Source: Armadillidium nasatum (lineage: Eukaryota > Arthropoda > Malacostraca > Isopoda > Armadillidiidae). Taken from it: DNA of 64,000 nucleotides. Location: NCBI GenBank assembly GCA_009176605.1, contig SEYY01001023.1, forward strand, positions 1 to 64,000, read 5' to 3'. The notes under the pieces are model-generated. The model had not been told where the DNA came from and made no database searches. It was given only the letters and a program-made list of their open reading frames with translations. Both the position numbers and the translations under genes were made by a program. This document shows, piece after piece, positions 1 to 16,099 of the stretch (within the stretch, counting starts at the first letter, position 1; the number at the start of each line of letters is the position of its first letter).

Positions 1-879
1 TTTTTTCAACTTTGGGTCCAAATAACTTTCAAACCGTTATATGTTCAGAAAAATGATCGAAATCAACTCAGAACTTCGGGACAAAATACATATACCCTGA
101 AAATTTCAGCTTAATCAGTCAAATAATAAAAAAAAAATATTCAAATAAAATATAAGAAAATTAAGATTTTCCTTCTTGCTTTTTTAAAATTTTCTTTTTT
201 TCTGTTTCTTTTGACCGCTCCTTTTCTGCTAGTGAATGTTCATCTTTGTGTTTTGCTTTTAGATACCCCATAAGAGTTACTTGAAAATTTTTTACTTGTA
301 GCACCTGGAGGTACTCTTCTAATTTCCTGCCTGCAGATGTTACATTTAGCTATTTCGAGCCTGTCTTGAAACATTGTAAAGTACTCCCATACTGCTGAAG
401 CTTATCTTTTAACTATGTTGACTGAAGTATAAACAAAATAATAATTTTGAAATAATGTAGCTAATTGATACAAGTTTGATACATAGCAATAAATAACAAT
501 GATATGTATAAATGCAGGTTATATTGATAATTTTATATCTTACATTTTTTCAAACTTTACATTAGGGTCTTATCTAGATAAAGCTGTTGAATCACTATTA
601 TGAATCAAAAACAAATTTTTTTTTTTATTTTTGTACTTTTTGTTATACAAAATCGTTAATTTTCTGAATTTTTTTTCGGAGAAAATCCGTATAATCATTA
701 ATTTAAGTGAATTTTGGCTATTCTAAGCCTTTCCGAAATTAAATTAACCTCAATTAAATTTATATCTAATTTTTTTGAAGTAAAATTTTAGTGCTTTTGA
801 CCTCTTTACAAATTTTAGGCAACTCCGGCTAGAACCCCGGCCCCGGCCCCAGCCAAATTCCAGCCCCGGTCGGTCCCTG
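1..879 (-). mobile_element. GC-ended non-autonomous hAT-like element, partial copy
   Basis: This stretch is the reverse complement of roughly the first half of the complete element at 11190-12964. The shared text includes a segment near position 10-60 and the GC-rich terminus at 836-879, which reads as alternating CCGG and GGCC runs ending in GGTCGGTCCCT. The element runs off the left edge of the window, so only one terminus is seen. It is inserted in the 5' part of the hAT copy that follows. No open reading frame of note is present. It is probably mobilised in trans by a hAT-type transposase, inferred from the 8-bp duplication of the complete copy. Confidence 0.8.
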
Positions 880-1211
880 TAATGTAATTACAGTAATGTA
901 AAAATGTTTATTTATCCCTTTTTAAAAAAATCAAATGTTTTAAGAATATTCTTTTGATTTTCAGGTGTTTCTAAATTTCTAATCAATAATTATTAAATTA
1001 TAGCATCCAATTAACAGAACTTTAAGGTGGAAAAGCTTCTCTATCTTAAATCATGAATAGGGGTGGGAGGTTGAAAGACCTGGCTTGGGGAGAGTTTGAG
1101 AGTATAAATATTCCAGAAAATGGAAAGACTGTGAAGAAGAGAAAATGCAACCGTTGCAGTAATCTGGTGAGCAACAAAATTGAAAGAATAAGAGCCCATC
1201 TTAGAAAGTGT

Positions 1212-2355
1212 TGTAAGGAATATCACAACGGACAAATATTCCCACAGACAAAAATAAAATAAAATATATTTAAATTAAATTGAAAAAGAGAAGCGATTTA
1301 ATTTTCACCCACCGTTGGTTTTAAATCCACTGATGAGGAGGCGGTTCTAGGTGACCTAGTTGAGTCGTTCTCTTCTCCTTGTAGTAAGGCGAGGTTGGTA
1401 TCGGTGTTAAATCCTCTTCAACGAGGTGATTGGTTGATGCCGCAGTCTGCTTTCGCGAAAAGAGGATCTCAGGTTTTCTGAGATTTCAGGAGGATCACGC
1501 AAAAGAGCAAATGACAACAAAGATATAACAAGAACTGGTTCTGTAGTTCTTGGTTTATTTTGAAGTAGAGGAAAACACACAGAAGTTCTAAAGAATTTTT
1601 ACTTTGTAGATAATATAATAGAATAGAATGATGAACAGAATGATAATCTTGACAACACGGTCAGAACTTTGAGGAAAGATTTTAAGAGTTGAACAAATTA
1701 GGGTTCTAGTGAAGAACTGGCAGGAATATTTAATTTTATTGAAGAGTTATGAATCAATAAATGAATTCCTGCTGTCATTTCTGACTATTGAGGAACAATT
1801 AAGGAAAATGATTCTTGAAGAAAAGTAGATAAGACTATGTTGAATGTAGTTCCTATCCCGGAACTGGAAAAGAATTGTAAAATTTTCTGTTATATTATGA
1901 TTGTTGTTATAAAAGTTTTCTTAGTTAAAAATAAAGGTTGAACGAATAAAAGAAAACCTTCTTTCACTTACGTGAATCTTCTACTGATAGATTTTCTGCG
2001 TAGATTTCACTTCAAGAATTTTTAGTCTTTCTTAACAATTTTGTATTTTAAAATTGTACTGTTAACTTTGTTGTTTGTCTTTTAATTGATTCTAATTAAA
2101 TTTATTATGTTACCTAAAAGAGATAGAAAGTAAGAAAATTTAGTAACTAATTACAAATAAACTACAAAAATGATAAAATGCTCATCTTTATAATGAAGTA
2201 ATGAAGGGAAATGAAGTGAAGATCCTTCAATCTTGATTGAGCATTTTCCATTTTTTTTTTTTTTTTCTTATTTCGGATAATTAACTTCTTTTAACTTGGA
2301 TATGAGCTTCCATGACAGCTATGTGAATAATATTAGCAATAGAGATATGCTCACA
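1212..2355 (-). repeat. solo LTR of Gypsy-type family A
   Basis: The sequence begins TGTAAGGAATATC and ends GCTCACA, like the LTRs at 6801-7933 and 13869-14955. It is flanked by the 4-bp direct repeat GTGT (1208-1211 and 2356-2359). The hAT reading frame resumes right after it, as comparison with copy 2 shows. A lone LTR with a target duplication is what recombination between the two LTRs of a full element leaves. Its orientation is given as minus by analogy with the element at 4660-7933. Confidence 0.92.
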
Positions 2356-2557
2356 GTGTGATCAATATAAACTTATTGGCCAAGGTGAAGGTAGCAGTGA
2401 TGATGGTGATGTTGAAATGAACTGGATTTTCACCAGCTCCAGCTGTGCCTGTGGGCCAAAGTAGATCGACAACACCTTATCGATCTAGATCACGATCACC
2501 TGTACCTGTAGAACCAAGATCAGTCAGTCCAGCAACTAGTATTAGAACACCCACACA

Positions 2558-2757
2558 GAAATTAGAAATTTAGAAACACCTGAAAATCTAAATAATATTC
2601 TTAAAACATTTGATTTTTTTAATAAGGGATAAATAAACATTTTTACATTACTGGAGACACACTCAAGTTGCATGTGTCTACAGTAATTGGAAATGAAATA
2701 GAAAGTGTTGTATGGTAAGACACTTTTTTTTACCAAAAACCCAGAAAAAACCATACA
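2558..2757 (-). repeat. inverted copy of the hAT 5' untranslated region inside the hAT gene
   Basis: This segment matches 28582-28770 on the same written strand, but copy 2 runs in the opposite direction. Within copy 1 it is therefore an inverted duplicate of its own 5' leader (compare 886-1000). It replaces roughly 25 codons of the linker that copy 2 keeps. It looks like a template switch during repair of a transposon gap. Confidence 0.8.
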
Positions 2758-4931
2758 GTTTTGTGATCTCAACACCAGCAAAACTAAAAGCAGCTTTGGA
2801 TTTGCAATTTGCACGAGCCTTTTTTTCGTGTTATATTCCAGTTAGTGCTGCAGAAGATCCTGAAATGAAAAAATTATTTACAATGACGCAGGGTGGAACT
2901 TATCAACCTCCCTCGAGATGCCAACTTAGCGAAGGCCTTTTAGATAAAGTTGCTGGTGAATGCGAGCTTCACATGGTGGAGCTTCTCAGAGGAAAACAAG
3001 TTACCATGATCCAAGATGGATGGTCCAATGTGCACAACCATCCAATCATTGCAACATGTTTGCCCCTGCCAACCAGTGGTGATTGAGGAAAGAAATCCAT
3101 TTTTGCTGGGTCTATTGATACTGGAGCTGAGAAGAAAACTGCCTACTACATTTCAGATTTGGCAATAAAGCAAATAGGCCAATTCGAGGACAAATACAAA
3201 TGCAAGGTGAGTTGATTAACTTGATTTTAAATGTTTTTTATGCATAACTAAAAAATTGTTTCCTTTAAAAAATTAAAAGATTGCTAAATGAATAAACAAT
3301 GTAAATTGCAATGCTAAAGATAATCTTTAGCATTGCTAGAAGAATAAGTAGATTAACTCAATCTTTCTGTTTTTAGGTTGTAGCTTACATTTCGGACAAC
3401 GAAAACAAAATGAAGCTAACAAGACAACTTCTCGAGACCCACTACAAAGAAGTGGATGCAAGAGGGCACAATTTAGGCCTTCTTGTGTATGGCTGTGCAG
3501 CACACTATTTAAACCTTGTGGAAAAGGAGGTTACTCCAAGGAAGTCCTTAGCCATTTCTTATTGCAGCTGCAGTCTGATTCTTGCTCATTGGGAGATGCA
3601 GTCCAAATATGGTTTGAGGTTCTTGAAGACCCAGTACTACAACCATACAAAGCTCTCATTCAAGTTAGATTTGATGACTGAATCACGCCATTTCAATTAC
3701 TAGCTTATGCTACACATCCCAAATATCAAGGTGAGGAAAGAATTATAAAGTCATCCACAATCCAGCCATCCCACATTTCAACTTTTACTTTCATTTTTAT
3801 ATTTATAGTCTACTGTGTGGTAAAGGGTAAAGCTATCAAATCAAAATCAAATAGCCTAATAAGTTTTGGGTTCACATGCAATTTTTTCTATATCAATTTT
3901 TCTTTAATAAGAACTGGAAGTAGAGAATATAAGAACAATATACAATGTTTGAAGGTCATAATTTTTATTTTACTTTTTACAGGTTCAAAACTATCTGCCC
4001 AACAGGAAGAAACTGTTTTGGAATGGTTGCAGGAGAGAAATGTGGATTATGCTGTTCAGTTTTCGTTGAAGACTCTGAAATTTTCCCACATTACATGCTG
4101 ACAGAGAACCTTACCAGTGGCATGAGTGCTGCAAGATGGTGGCAAGTGGTTCACAAAAGGGCCACAAAATATGAAAAATTTTCATAATATTTTTGCCAAT
4201 TAGCTATCACTCTGCATTTTCTGCCTGAAAGCTCTGCGGGTGTGGAGAGATTGTTCTCAACTTATGGCCTTATACAAACAAATTAGGCAATGAAAAAGCT
4301 AAAAAATCAGTTAAATGTTACAGAATGTTGAAATCCAAGGATTAACATGATTGGTGAATTGTGATTTTCATATTGTGTTGTATACTAAATTAGTCTTTAT
4401 TCTTAAACTCAGGTAGCCTACTTAGTAATTAAAGTATTAAAGCATTAAACTGCTTAAAAAAAGTTTAAAGGATTTATTTATCCTTCCCTTTGTGTGTGTC
4501 AAGACTTCAAGAGAAGGAAATTCACTTATTTTTTTTATTAATATCAGCAAAATCAAGTAGCAAAAACCCGCTTCACGGCAAAGTGGGTTTTTGGTTCCCA
4601 AAAACCCAGCCCAGTGGGTTTTACCCAGGTTACCCAGGCAGTGGGCTTTTCCAACCCTGCATCTCACCCTGTTCGTTGATTTCCGCAAGATTCTGTTGAT
4701 AATCTTTTTGTTGTAATAGTTGATATTGTTGATTCTGTTGATGTTGGCAGAAATAAGGATTTCTTAAGAGATATCTGAGGGCATCAACCCATTTCCGGAG
4801 TTGCGAACGATTGGGTACTGATGAATGCTCCCTTAAACAAATTGTGGAAGTTAACTCCGTTGCAAATTGGGGACTCTTAATGGGAGTAGTTAACCCTTCA
4901 ACCGTGACTGGCCCCTCAGTCACGGGGTCAA

Positions 4932-6736
4932 TTAGTTTAAAGGTTGCTCTGGTGGATTTCGCGCAGACAAACCTCCAGTGGCATTTTCATTCTCCGCCGT
5001 TGATCGTCTTGAAGAGTGCGAATTGGTTCTGTTCCCTCCTTGATTTGGTGGAGAATTACTTTGTTGTCTGGGTCTTCGGTTTCTCCATTCCGGACAATGT
5101 TTACTCACATGACCGTATTGGTTGCATACGGGACAATTCTCCAGAATCCGTTGTTGTTGTTGTTGTGGTTGATTCTGTTGTTGTCTAGGATTTTGTGAAC
5201 ACTTGTAGGACAAGTGCCCACTCTTTTTACAGATGGAACACTTGTTGTTGAGTATGTAACAAGTGTCCTTAGTATGCGTATCTTTATTGCAAAAACTACA
5301 CCACTGTTTGGTTTGACTTTGCGAAGTTTGTCGCCGTCGATTATCCTGTCTACAGTCATCCGACCACCCCGAAGAGCTGGAACTTTCGATACTTTTACGT
5401 TGCTTGTTGTCCCGAATGAACTTGGGACTGCAATTTCCCGTAGTCTTCTTTTGACGTCTTTCTTTTCCTGATGACCGTTTCTCGACAGGTTTTTGTGGAG
5501 GAGGTTGGGCATTGGAAGAATTATTCTTCCATCGCCACTTCCTCCCATGATTTTTGTTGGGGTCTCGACTCAGCCGTGACTCTCGAGATTCAGGAACGGG
5601 TACTTGTTCATGCCCTTTTAAGTCCTGAAGGTGTCTATCAGCTAGGTTCACCAGCTGATCAAAGGAAACTTTCGTTCCCGAACACCACTCGTGATTTCGC
5701 AAGTAACTTGCGATCTCTCTGTTGATTGTCGACGGCAAAGCTGATAGAAACACTTGACGCAATGTCTCATGATCCTTGCAGTCCTCCTCCGAAGTGGTGG
5801 GGTAAGCTTTCTTTGCGAGATTCAGCAACCGGATAGCAAAGATCCTGACAGTTTCATTCTTGCGCATTTTAGTGGACATAAAATCTTGGACTGAACGCTC
5901 TCGTCTCACTGTATCTTTGCTGTCAAACAGACCCAGTAGGCTTTGTTTAATCTCTTCATAAGACTTATTGGCCTTATGGAGTTGATGGTAGAGGGCGAGG
6001 TACGAGGATTGCAAATACAATCCCAAAAGCCTTAACCAGTCCTGTCGCTGTTTTGGATACAGGACTGCACAATATTCTTCGAATTCACAGAAGAATACTT
6101 TCAGGTCCTGGTCTGTGTCAGGGTTTAATTTTGCCTGTGGCACAGCCTTGTTAGATTTAGGCTTGTTGAATAGTTGCGTCACCATCGCAAGTGTCTGCGA
6201 AACCATAGCGTTGTGAGCCTGTTGTGCGGCTAAACTTTCTGCCATGAATTCCCGGAATTGCTGATCCGTCATATTGTCTGTTGAGATACGGGGTGCGCTT
6301 GTGGGGTTCATACTCGGTTGTAGATGTGGTATATTTGTGGGTATTGACGGTGGTTGGTCAACCTCACGAACTACTGCTACGGACGGTCTCCTTTCTTTTG
6401 GTCATACCGACCGTTCCGGTGATGGTGGTGCAGCAGAAAGAACGGGATCTAAGAGAGCCGATAATAATTCCATTATCATGTTATTTTGTTTGCTTAGTCT
6501 TATATCCACCTCTCGTGGATACCTCATGGCCTCCGCAAGCATTTCTTGCATTTTTACCATGGTGCATTGATCCATGGGTTGGAAATCATTCAAAGGTTCA
6601 CCCCTCAGGTTATCAGTTTGTTGTTCTGGAATGGACTCTGCGTCATTGATGATCGGGAAATGTGCTTCCGATTCAATCAACTGATCCATATACACCTTAG
6701 TTTCATTATCGCTCATAATATTCTTCTCTGCCATTG
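4932..6736 (-). pseudogene. family A gag region with three CCHC zinc knuckles (fossil)
   Basis: The region encodes a retrotransposon capsid/nucleocapsid-type protein. Visible parts, in order, are an N-terminal leader rich in acidic residues, a capsid-like helical block (around the motif FFCEFEEYC), a basic linker, and three CCHC knuckles (CSFCNKDTHTKDTC, CSICKKSGHLSYKC, CPVCNQYGHVSKHC) with a glutamine-rich spacer before the third. A pol-like frame follows toward 4660, where the hAT insertion cuts it. The layout parallels the gag of family B at 33100-34722, so the two are related. The region is a broken fossil. Confidence 0.82.
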
Positions 6737-6800
6737 TTATAGTGAATTTCGTTAATTCGTTCTTTTTAAAGATCCTGGCAAGGTCGCCAAAATTTTTCTC

Positions 6801-7930
6801 TGTAAGGAATATCGCACAACCTTGAATATCCAATCAGACAAAAATAAACTACTATATATTTGAATTAAAAGAAAAAGAGAAGTGATTTATTTTTCACCCA
6901 CCGTTGGTTTTAAATCCACTGATGAGGAGTCGGCTCTGGGTGATCTAGTTGAGTCGTCCAATTCACCTTTTCCTTAGGGTGATGTTAGGAATTGAATTGT
7001 GTCCTCTTCTCCGTTGTTTCATAAGAACACGATGTTGTGGGTTGATGCTGCAGTCTGCTGTATCGACCAGATGATCTCAGATTTTCTGCGAGTGCAGGAG
7101 GACCACACAAAAGAGCAAATGGCAACGAAAATACAATAACTTTTTGTAGTTCAAAGGATAATAAAAATATTGAGTAAAAATTGGTGAAAGTTTTACTTTG
7201 TGAACTATGGAAAATATAAGAATTCTTGACAACAAGGTCAGAACAGAGAGGAAAGGTTATTAGAGCTGAACTAAGCAGATTTGGGTTCTGGTTAAGAACT
7301 GACAGGAATGCCGAATTTTTACTGAAGAGTTGAATCAATAAAGAAATTCCTGTGTCATTTCCTATTATTGAGGAACATTAAGGAACATGAGAACTTAAAA
7401 CACGTTGAAAAGACGCTGTTGATTGTTGCTTTAGTTCCTTCCCCGGAACTACAAAAGAAAGTAAAAAATTTCTTTTATATAAATTTAAATTATAAAAATT
7501 TTATTTTTCTGTATTATTTTACATAAGATTTGAAAAATGAAGATTACAAAAACAACACTTATGTGTAATTCAATTTGATAGACGAATCTACACTTATCGA
7601 AGGTATTGGGCTTTGTTTGTTGTTTTTGATAATTTAATAATGTTTTTAATATTACTGTTTTCTTTTTATGTTTTTGTTTGTTTTCAATTGAAAGTATTTT
7701 TGTATATTTAAGTGGATATCTGTAAAAGAAAATACAGAAGTTAAATCCTGAACCCCAAAAGGCAATAAATAAGAATAAAGACTCGGCTATATATTGAAGC
7801 GAAGATCATTCTATCCCCTGGGAAGTGAAGTGAGGTGAAGCATCTACGCTCCCTTTCTTCCATTATTGAGGATCTTCCATGACATCTATCTGTGAAAAAT
7901 ATCAGTAATAGAGGTTGAGCACAGACGCTC

Positions 7931-7933
<3 letters not shown>
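6801..7933 (-). repeat. LTR of Gypsy-type family A
   Basis: The LTR runs from TGTAAGGAATATC to GCTCACA, 1,133 bp, and is the gag-side LTR of the element at 4660-7933. It is clearly similar to the solo LTR at 1212-2355, including the shared block reading CACCCACCGTTGGTTTTAAA. Its outer end touches a (TA)n tract. Confidence 0.9.

Positions 7934-8004
<71 letters not shown>
7934..8004. repeat. (TA)n microsatellite
   Basis: About 71 bp of pure TA begin at the outer base of the family A LTR. Confidence 0.98.
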
Positions 8005-9547
<1,543 letters not shown>

Positions 9548-9679
9548 AAAAACTAAATTTTAATAAATTTTTTTAATGAAACTATAGTCAGTTTTGAATT
9601 TTTTTTTGTATAATCTTTATATTTCAATGTTTGTTATAAAAGTAGTTTAATAAATGACAACAATAACTCAGAAAAATTT
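9548..9679 (+). repeat. direct repeat, left copy (matches 13105-13249)
   Basis: This block and 13105-13249 share an ordered set of words (ACTAAATTTTAATAAA, TCTTTATATTT, ACAATAACTCA), roughly 75% alike by eye. They lie on either side of the Tc1-like element and its nested insert. They may be two parts of one older AT-rich element. Confidence 0.65.
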
Positions 9680-9753
9680 TCCCCCTTTTTTGGTAGGCTT
9701 TTTGAAAAAATTTGAAAAATTTTCTAAAAAAAATGAAAAAAACCCCCCCCCCC

Positions 9754-11186
<1,433 letters not shown>

Positions 11187-11189
11187 ATA

Positions 11190-12964
11190 TAGGAACTGAC
11201 CGGGGTTGGAATTTGGCCGGGGTTTTCTAAAATTTGTAAAGAGGTCAAAAGCACTGGAATTTAAGGTTAAGAAAATTAGATATAAGGTTTATTTAATTGT
11301 AAGGAAGGAGTAGAATAGCCAACATTCACTTAAATTAATGATTATATGCATTTTCCCCCCAAAAAAAAAAAAAAATTACAGTTTTGTATAGTTAAAGTTT
11401 AAAAAAAAGTACAAAAATTAAAAAAAAAAATATTCTAATTCATAATAGTGATTCAACAGGTAAGGTAAGGTAAGACCCTAAGGTAAAGTTTGAAAAAATG
11501 TAAGATATAAAATTATCAATTTAACCTGTATTTATACATATCATTGTTATTTTATTGCCATGTATCAAACTTGTATCATTTAGCTACATTATTTAAAAAT
11601 TATTTTGTTTATACCTTCAGTCAATATGGCTAAAAGATCAGCTTCTGCAGTATTTGAATACTTTACAATGTTTCAGTATAGGCTCGAAATAGCTAAATGT
11701 TAACATCTGCAGTCAGAAAATTAGAAGAGAACCTCCGGGTGCTACAAGTAAAAAAATTTCAACCAAATCTTTTTGGAGTATCTAAAATCAAAACACAAAG
11801 ATGAACATTCACTAGCAGAAAAGGAGCGGTCAAAAGAAACAGAAAAGAAAAAAATCTTAATTTTCTTATATTTTGTTTGAATTTTTTTTTTTTATTATTT
11901 GACTGATTGAGCTGAAATTTTCAAAGTATGTGAATTTTTTCACGAAGTTCTGAGTTGATTTCGAGCATTTTTTTGAGTCTATAACGGTTTGAAACTTATT
12001 TGGACCCAAAGTTGCTAAAAATGAATAACTGGATCAAACCACTGGTCCACATGAGCTGAAAATTTAGCTGAATATCTTTGCCCCAATTTCTTGCATTGGT
12101 GGGAATAGGTTTTTGATATCACGTCTAGAAAAAAGTTATATAAGCACTTGAAAAAAAATTTGGAAAAATCGTACCCTTCTGGAGGAAAAAATTATTTATA
12201 AAAAACGCTACCTACTATTTTTTTTTTATTTGTGAATAATTGTTTAGAAGAGGGCAGGGCAACAATATTTATTTAGTGCATATTTAAATGCTCTTTGTTT
12301 GAAGCGAGATATAGCCTCTCAAACTTTGGGAATTTTTGAAATTTGGCCAAAAATGGACCTTTTTGAAGGCTATATCTCAAAACCAACGAATGTCATCGAA
12401 TAAAGTACATAGAGGAATTTGTAGCCCCACCCCTCCTCTATACACACCAAAAATAGGAAATGTCATAGTTGTATTTTTTTAAAATAAAATTTTGTCTGGA
12501 AAGGTGGATTTTTTTTTGTTCAAAAAAATTTTTTTTTTCTATAGTTGGTCAGTTTTTGGCTTATAACATTTTTCCTATAACTCTGGGAACAAAAGTCTAT
12601 TAGAGACTTTTGTATCCCATTTAATTTTGAATAAATAGTCCAATTTTCAGCTCTTTCTAAAAAGTGGTTTGGCACTGCCATTCAATTAAAAATGGGTAAA
12701 ATTTCAAAAAAAAAAAAAAAAAAAAAGATTTTTTTAAACCATAATAGACTCGGAAAAACGCTAGAAATGGACTTTTCTTACCGGTAAAAAATCTATATAA
12801 CTGAAAGTTTCAGCAGAATCGGCTGAAAATAAAAAAAAAAAAAAAAAAAAATTTAAGTATAATTTGCCATTTTAACCCCGGCCGGCAACCCCGGTTTTCC
12901 CTGATTTTTGGCCGGGGCCGGGGTCAGTGGCCGGGGCCGGGGCCGGGGCCCCGGTCGGTTCCTA
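11190..12964 (+). mobile_element. GC-ended non-autonomous hAT-like element, complete
   Basis: The ends are inverted repeats: TAGGAACTGACCGGGG on the left, and TAGGAACCGACCGGGG read inward from the right. Both continue into GGCCGGGG-type arrays. A perfect 8-bp target duplication, GTGCTATA, lies at 11182-11189 and 12965-12972. No open frame over 60 codons lies inside; the interior is AT-rich with poly-A/T runs. The 8-bp duplication and TAG-type ends fit the hAT superfamily. A second, inverted copy is at 1-879. The element sits at the end of the Tc1-like element, so it arrived later. Confidence 0.9.
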
Positions 12965-12967
12965 GTG

Positions 12968-12968
<1 letters not shown>

Positions 12969-13056
<88 letters not shown>
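12969..13056. repeat. (TA)n microsatellite
   Basis: An 88-bp TA tract that resumes the target of the Tc1-like element beyond the nested insert. Confidence 0.98.
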
Positions 13057-13058
<2 letters not shown>

Positions 13059-13060
13059 AT

Positions 13061-13430
13061 AAAATGAGGTAAAACTAACCACATGGGGTAAAACCAACCA
13101 CCCTCAAAACTAAATTTTAATAAAATTTATTTTATGGAAGAAACTATTTATATTCTTGATTTTGGATTTTTTTGGTATAGTCTTTATATTTAATTTTTTT
13201 AAAATAAAAGTAATTTAATGAATGAGAACAATAACTCAAAAAAATTTTCTAAGGTCTGTCCCCAAAAAATATGTTGAGTATGTAGCCATTGAACTAAAAT
13301 TTTTGAACTTATTTTGTAACTGTTTTCATTTAAAATAATGTAAGTTTTCTTTATCATTTAGAAAATATTAATATCCTACAAAGGCAGGGTAAAACTAACC
13401 ACCACACAGGGTAAAAGTAACCAGGACAAA
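13061..13430. repeat. iterated GGTAAAACTAACCA motif region
   Basis: Near-copies of GGTAAAACTAACCA lie at about 13067, 13086, 13387 and 13409. Such iterated words are often terminal or subterminal motifs of a non-autonomous DNA transposon. The block 13105-13249 inside it is the right copy of the direct repeat at 9548-9679. Confidence 0.6.
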
Positions 13431-13555
13431 TTATTGGTAACTTTTTTATTTTATTGATCTACATGAAATTATCAGAGGTTATAAAGTTTGCCAAGATACA
13501 AATTTTTTATTTAGAACAATTTTTTGTATACCCAATGATTTTGATTCTGTGAATG

Positions 13556-13640
13556 GGAAAGTTTTTAAAAATTTTATTATTATTATTATTGGGAAAGTTT
13601 TTAAAAATTTTATTATTATTATTATTATTATTTTTATTAT
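13556..13640. repeat. short tandem duplication with (ATT)n
   Basis: A unit starting GGGAAAGTTTTTAAAAATT and ending in ATT repeats occurs twice in a row (13556 and 13591). It is followed by more ATT and poly-A to 13740. Confidence 0.85.
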
Positions 13641-13696
13641 TTTTTATCATTATTATTTTAAAATCTCAATATTTAAAAAAAAAAAAAAAAAGTGTT

Positions 13697-14955
<1,259 letters not shown>

Positions 14956-14969
14956 ATATCCTTAATTTG

Positions 14970-15135
14970 CATTTTTTAAAGAAAAGGTGCAAGAAATGGC
15001 TCATCAATTAAAATTGAATTGTTGTTTTATGAATGCATAATATAAATATTTTATTGCAGAAAGTTGTGAAAACATTAATATAAATTAAATATATACTATA
15101 CAAAGAAACTACTAAAATATCACATTAAAAAAAAA
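14970..15135 (-). repeat. dispersed repeat R, inverted relative to 51100-51268
   Basis: The block from AGAAAAGGTGCAAGAA through GATATTT-type text matches the reverse complement of 51100-51268 with high similarity by eye. I do not recognise the family. A long poly-A run (15150-15180) follows. Confidence 0.75.
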
Positions 15136-15144
15136 CAAAAACAA

Positions 15145-15185
<41 letters not shown>

Positions 15186-15199
15186 AAGAAAAAAAAAAA

Positions 15200-15780
15200 A
15201 AACATTGGTTTCTAAAGCTTTTGCATATTCATCCTAGTTTGATTTGCAGAGGGAGGGGGGGGGGGAATATGATTTTATTTCTGCTCACTAAAGGTGAATT
15301 AAGTACTTTTTTTTCAACAGTAAATGAGGCTTGTGTTGGCCAGATTTGTTTGCAATAATGCTTTGCTTTGGATCTGCTCTTCCCATAAGCAAATGAAGCA
15401 GCGATATTTAAAATACACTCCTTGTTGTTGAAGTAGAAAATTAACTTTTAAGTCAACACATATGATTTACTTGTGCACTGTATATTTGATTTTATGGATA
15501 TTTTTTGGGTGTACGTATAAAAATTGACATAATTAAACAATACTATAACAAAAGGTACAAATATCTAGATAATAATTTAGTTGCATATGTGTAGCTGCAA
15601 AAATACTTTGTGAATATTGAAAAAAAAAAAACTTTTTAGAAATATGATGGAGGAGGGGTGCTGAGCAAAATCAGGACCTGATAGAGCAAAACCGAGTGAA
15701 AATTCGTATTCAGTGCACACATATTACTCAAAATTCAGTGTCAAACCTAATTCAACAGTCAAAAAAATTTAAATTTGTTC
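15200..15780. other. unassigned AT-rich sequence
   Basis: Contains poly-A and poly-G runs (15250-15265). No gene or known element is seen. Confidence 0.5.
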
Positions 15781-15946
15781 TCTAGTGTTATTTTTTAATT
15801 TTGTTTCTGCCTTCATGAACTCAGTGAAAAATAATTGGTATCAGCATCAGTAAATTCTAAAGGTATTGTATCAGTATCAGGTGGTTTAAAATTATTAGTA
15901 TCAGTATAGGTTAAAATTTTGGTATCGCTTCATCCCTACAATATAG
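15781..15946 (+). mobile_element. relic of the TAGGGATGGAGCGATACC MITE
   Basis: It ends TTTTGGTATCGCTTCATCCCTA, like the complete short element at 53167-53374, and carries degenerate TATCAG repeats before that end. The left terminus is not clear. Confidence 0.65.
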
Positions 15947-16099
15947 AAGACTAGCAGTAAACTAAATACCCTCAGTACAATGATAGCTCCCAAATTTGAT
16001 AAGTAAAAGTTGCTCTAAATTTATCATTGAGGTTTTCCCCAGCATTATCAACAACCTTTTTCCCATTTTTTCCAAAGTTTTTCCCAGGGAAAACTAAAG

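Larger units (their letters stand above)
1053..4345 (+). pseudogene. hAT transposase with BED finger and DUF659-like core, broken
   Basis: The coding blocks are as follows. At 1053-1211 is the N-terminus with a BED-type zinc finger (CNRC, then AHLRKC). At 2356-2557 is a serine/proline-rich linker. At 2760-3207 is a DUF659-like block with TMIQDGW. At 3376-3570 is a block with the hAT-type motif CAAHYLNL. At 3585-3735 and 3980-4345 are the C-terminal dimerisation blocks (AARWW, SSAGVERLFSTYG). Introns with GT/AG ends separate them, as in copy 2. The gene is dead: a stop follows TSGD near 3085, another follows RFDD near 3680, the exon equivalent to 26751-26993 of copy 2 is missing, and an LTR interrupts the first exon. 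The family cuts and pastes DNA by a DDE RNase H-like mechanism and makes 8-bp duplications. Confidence 0.85.
880..4659 (+). mobile_element. hAT DNA transposon, copy 1 (interrupted)
   Basis: This copy is about 90% alike by eye to the complete hAT copy at 25351-28869 and lies in the opposite orientation. Its right terminus (CCAACCCTG at 4651-4659) is the same terminal inverted repeat. The left terminus is not in the window because another element occupies 1-879. It contains a nested solo LTR (1212-2355), an inverted piece of its own 5' untranslated region (about 2558-2757), and lacks one internal exon found in copy 2. It is inserted in the internal region of the Gypsy-type element whose gag follows at 4932. 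CATCTCAC (4660-4667) would be the right target duplication; its partner is off-window. Confidence 0.9.
4660..7933 (-). mobile_element. Gypsy-type LTR retroelement, family A (fossil, partial in window)
   Basis: The internal region with gag runs leftward from the LTR at 6801-7933 and is cut at 4660 by the hAT insertion. The remainder, including most of pol and the other LTR, would lie left of the window. Next to the LTR is a primer-binding-site-like sequence (TGGCGACC on the minus strand, about 6778-6790), of the kind used by arthropod Gypsy elements primed by tRNA. The copy is broken in several places besides the hAT insertion. Its family was active both before and after the hAT moved, since a solo LTR of the same family sits inside the hAT. 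Confidence 0.85.
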
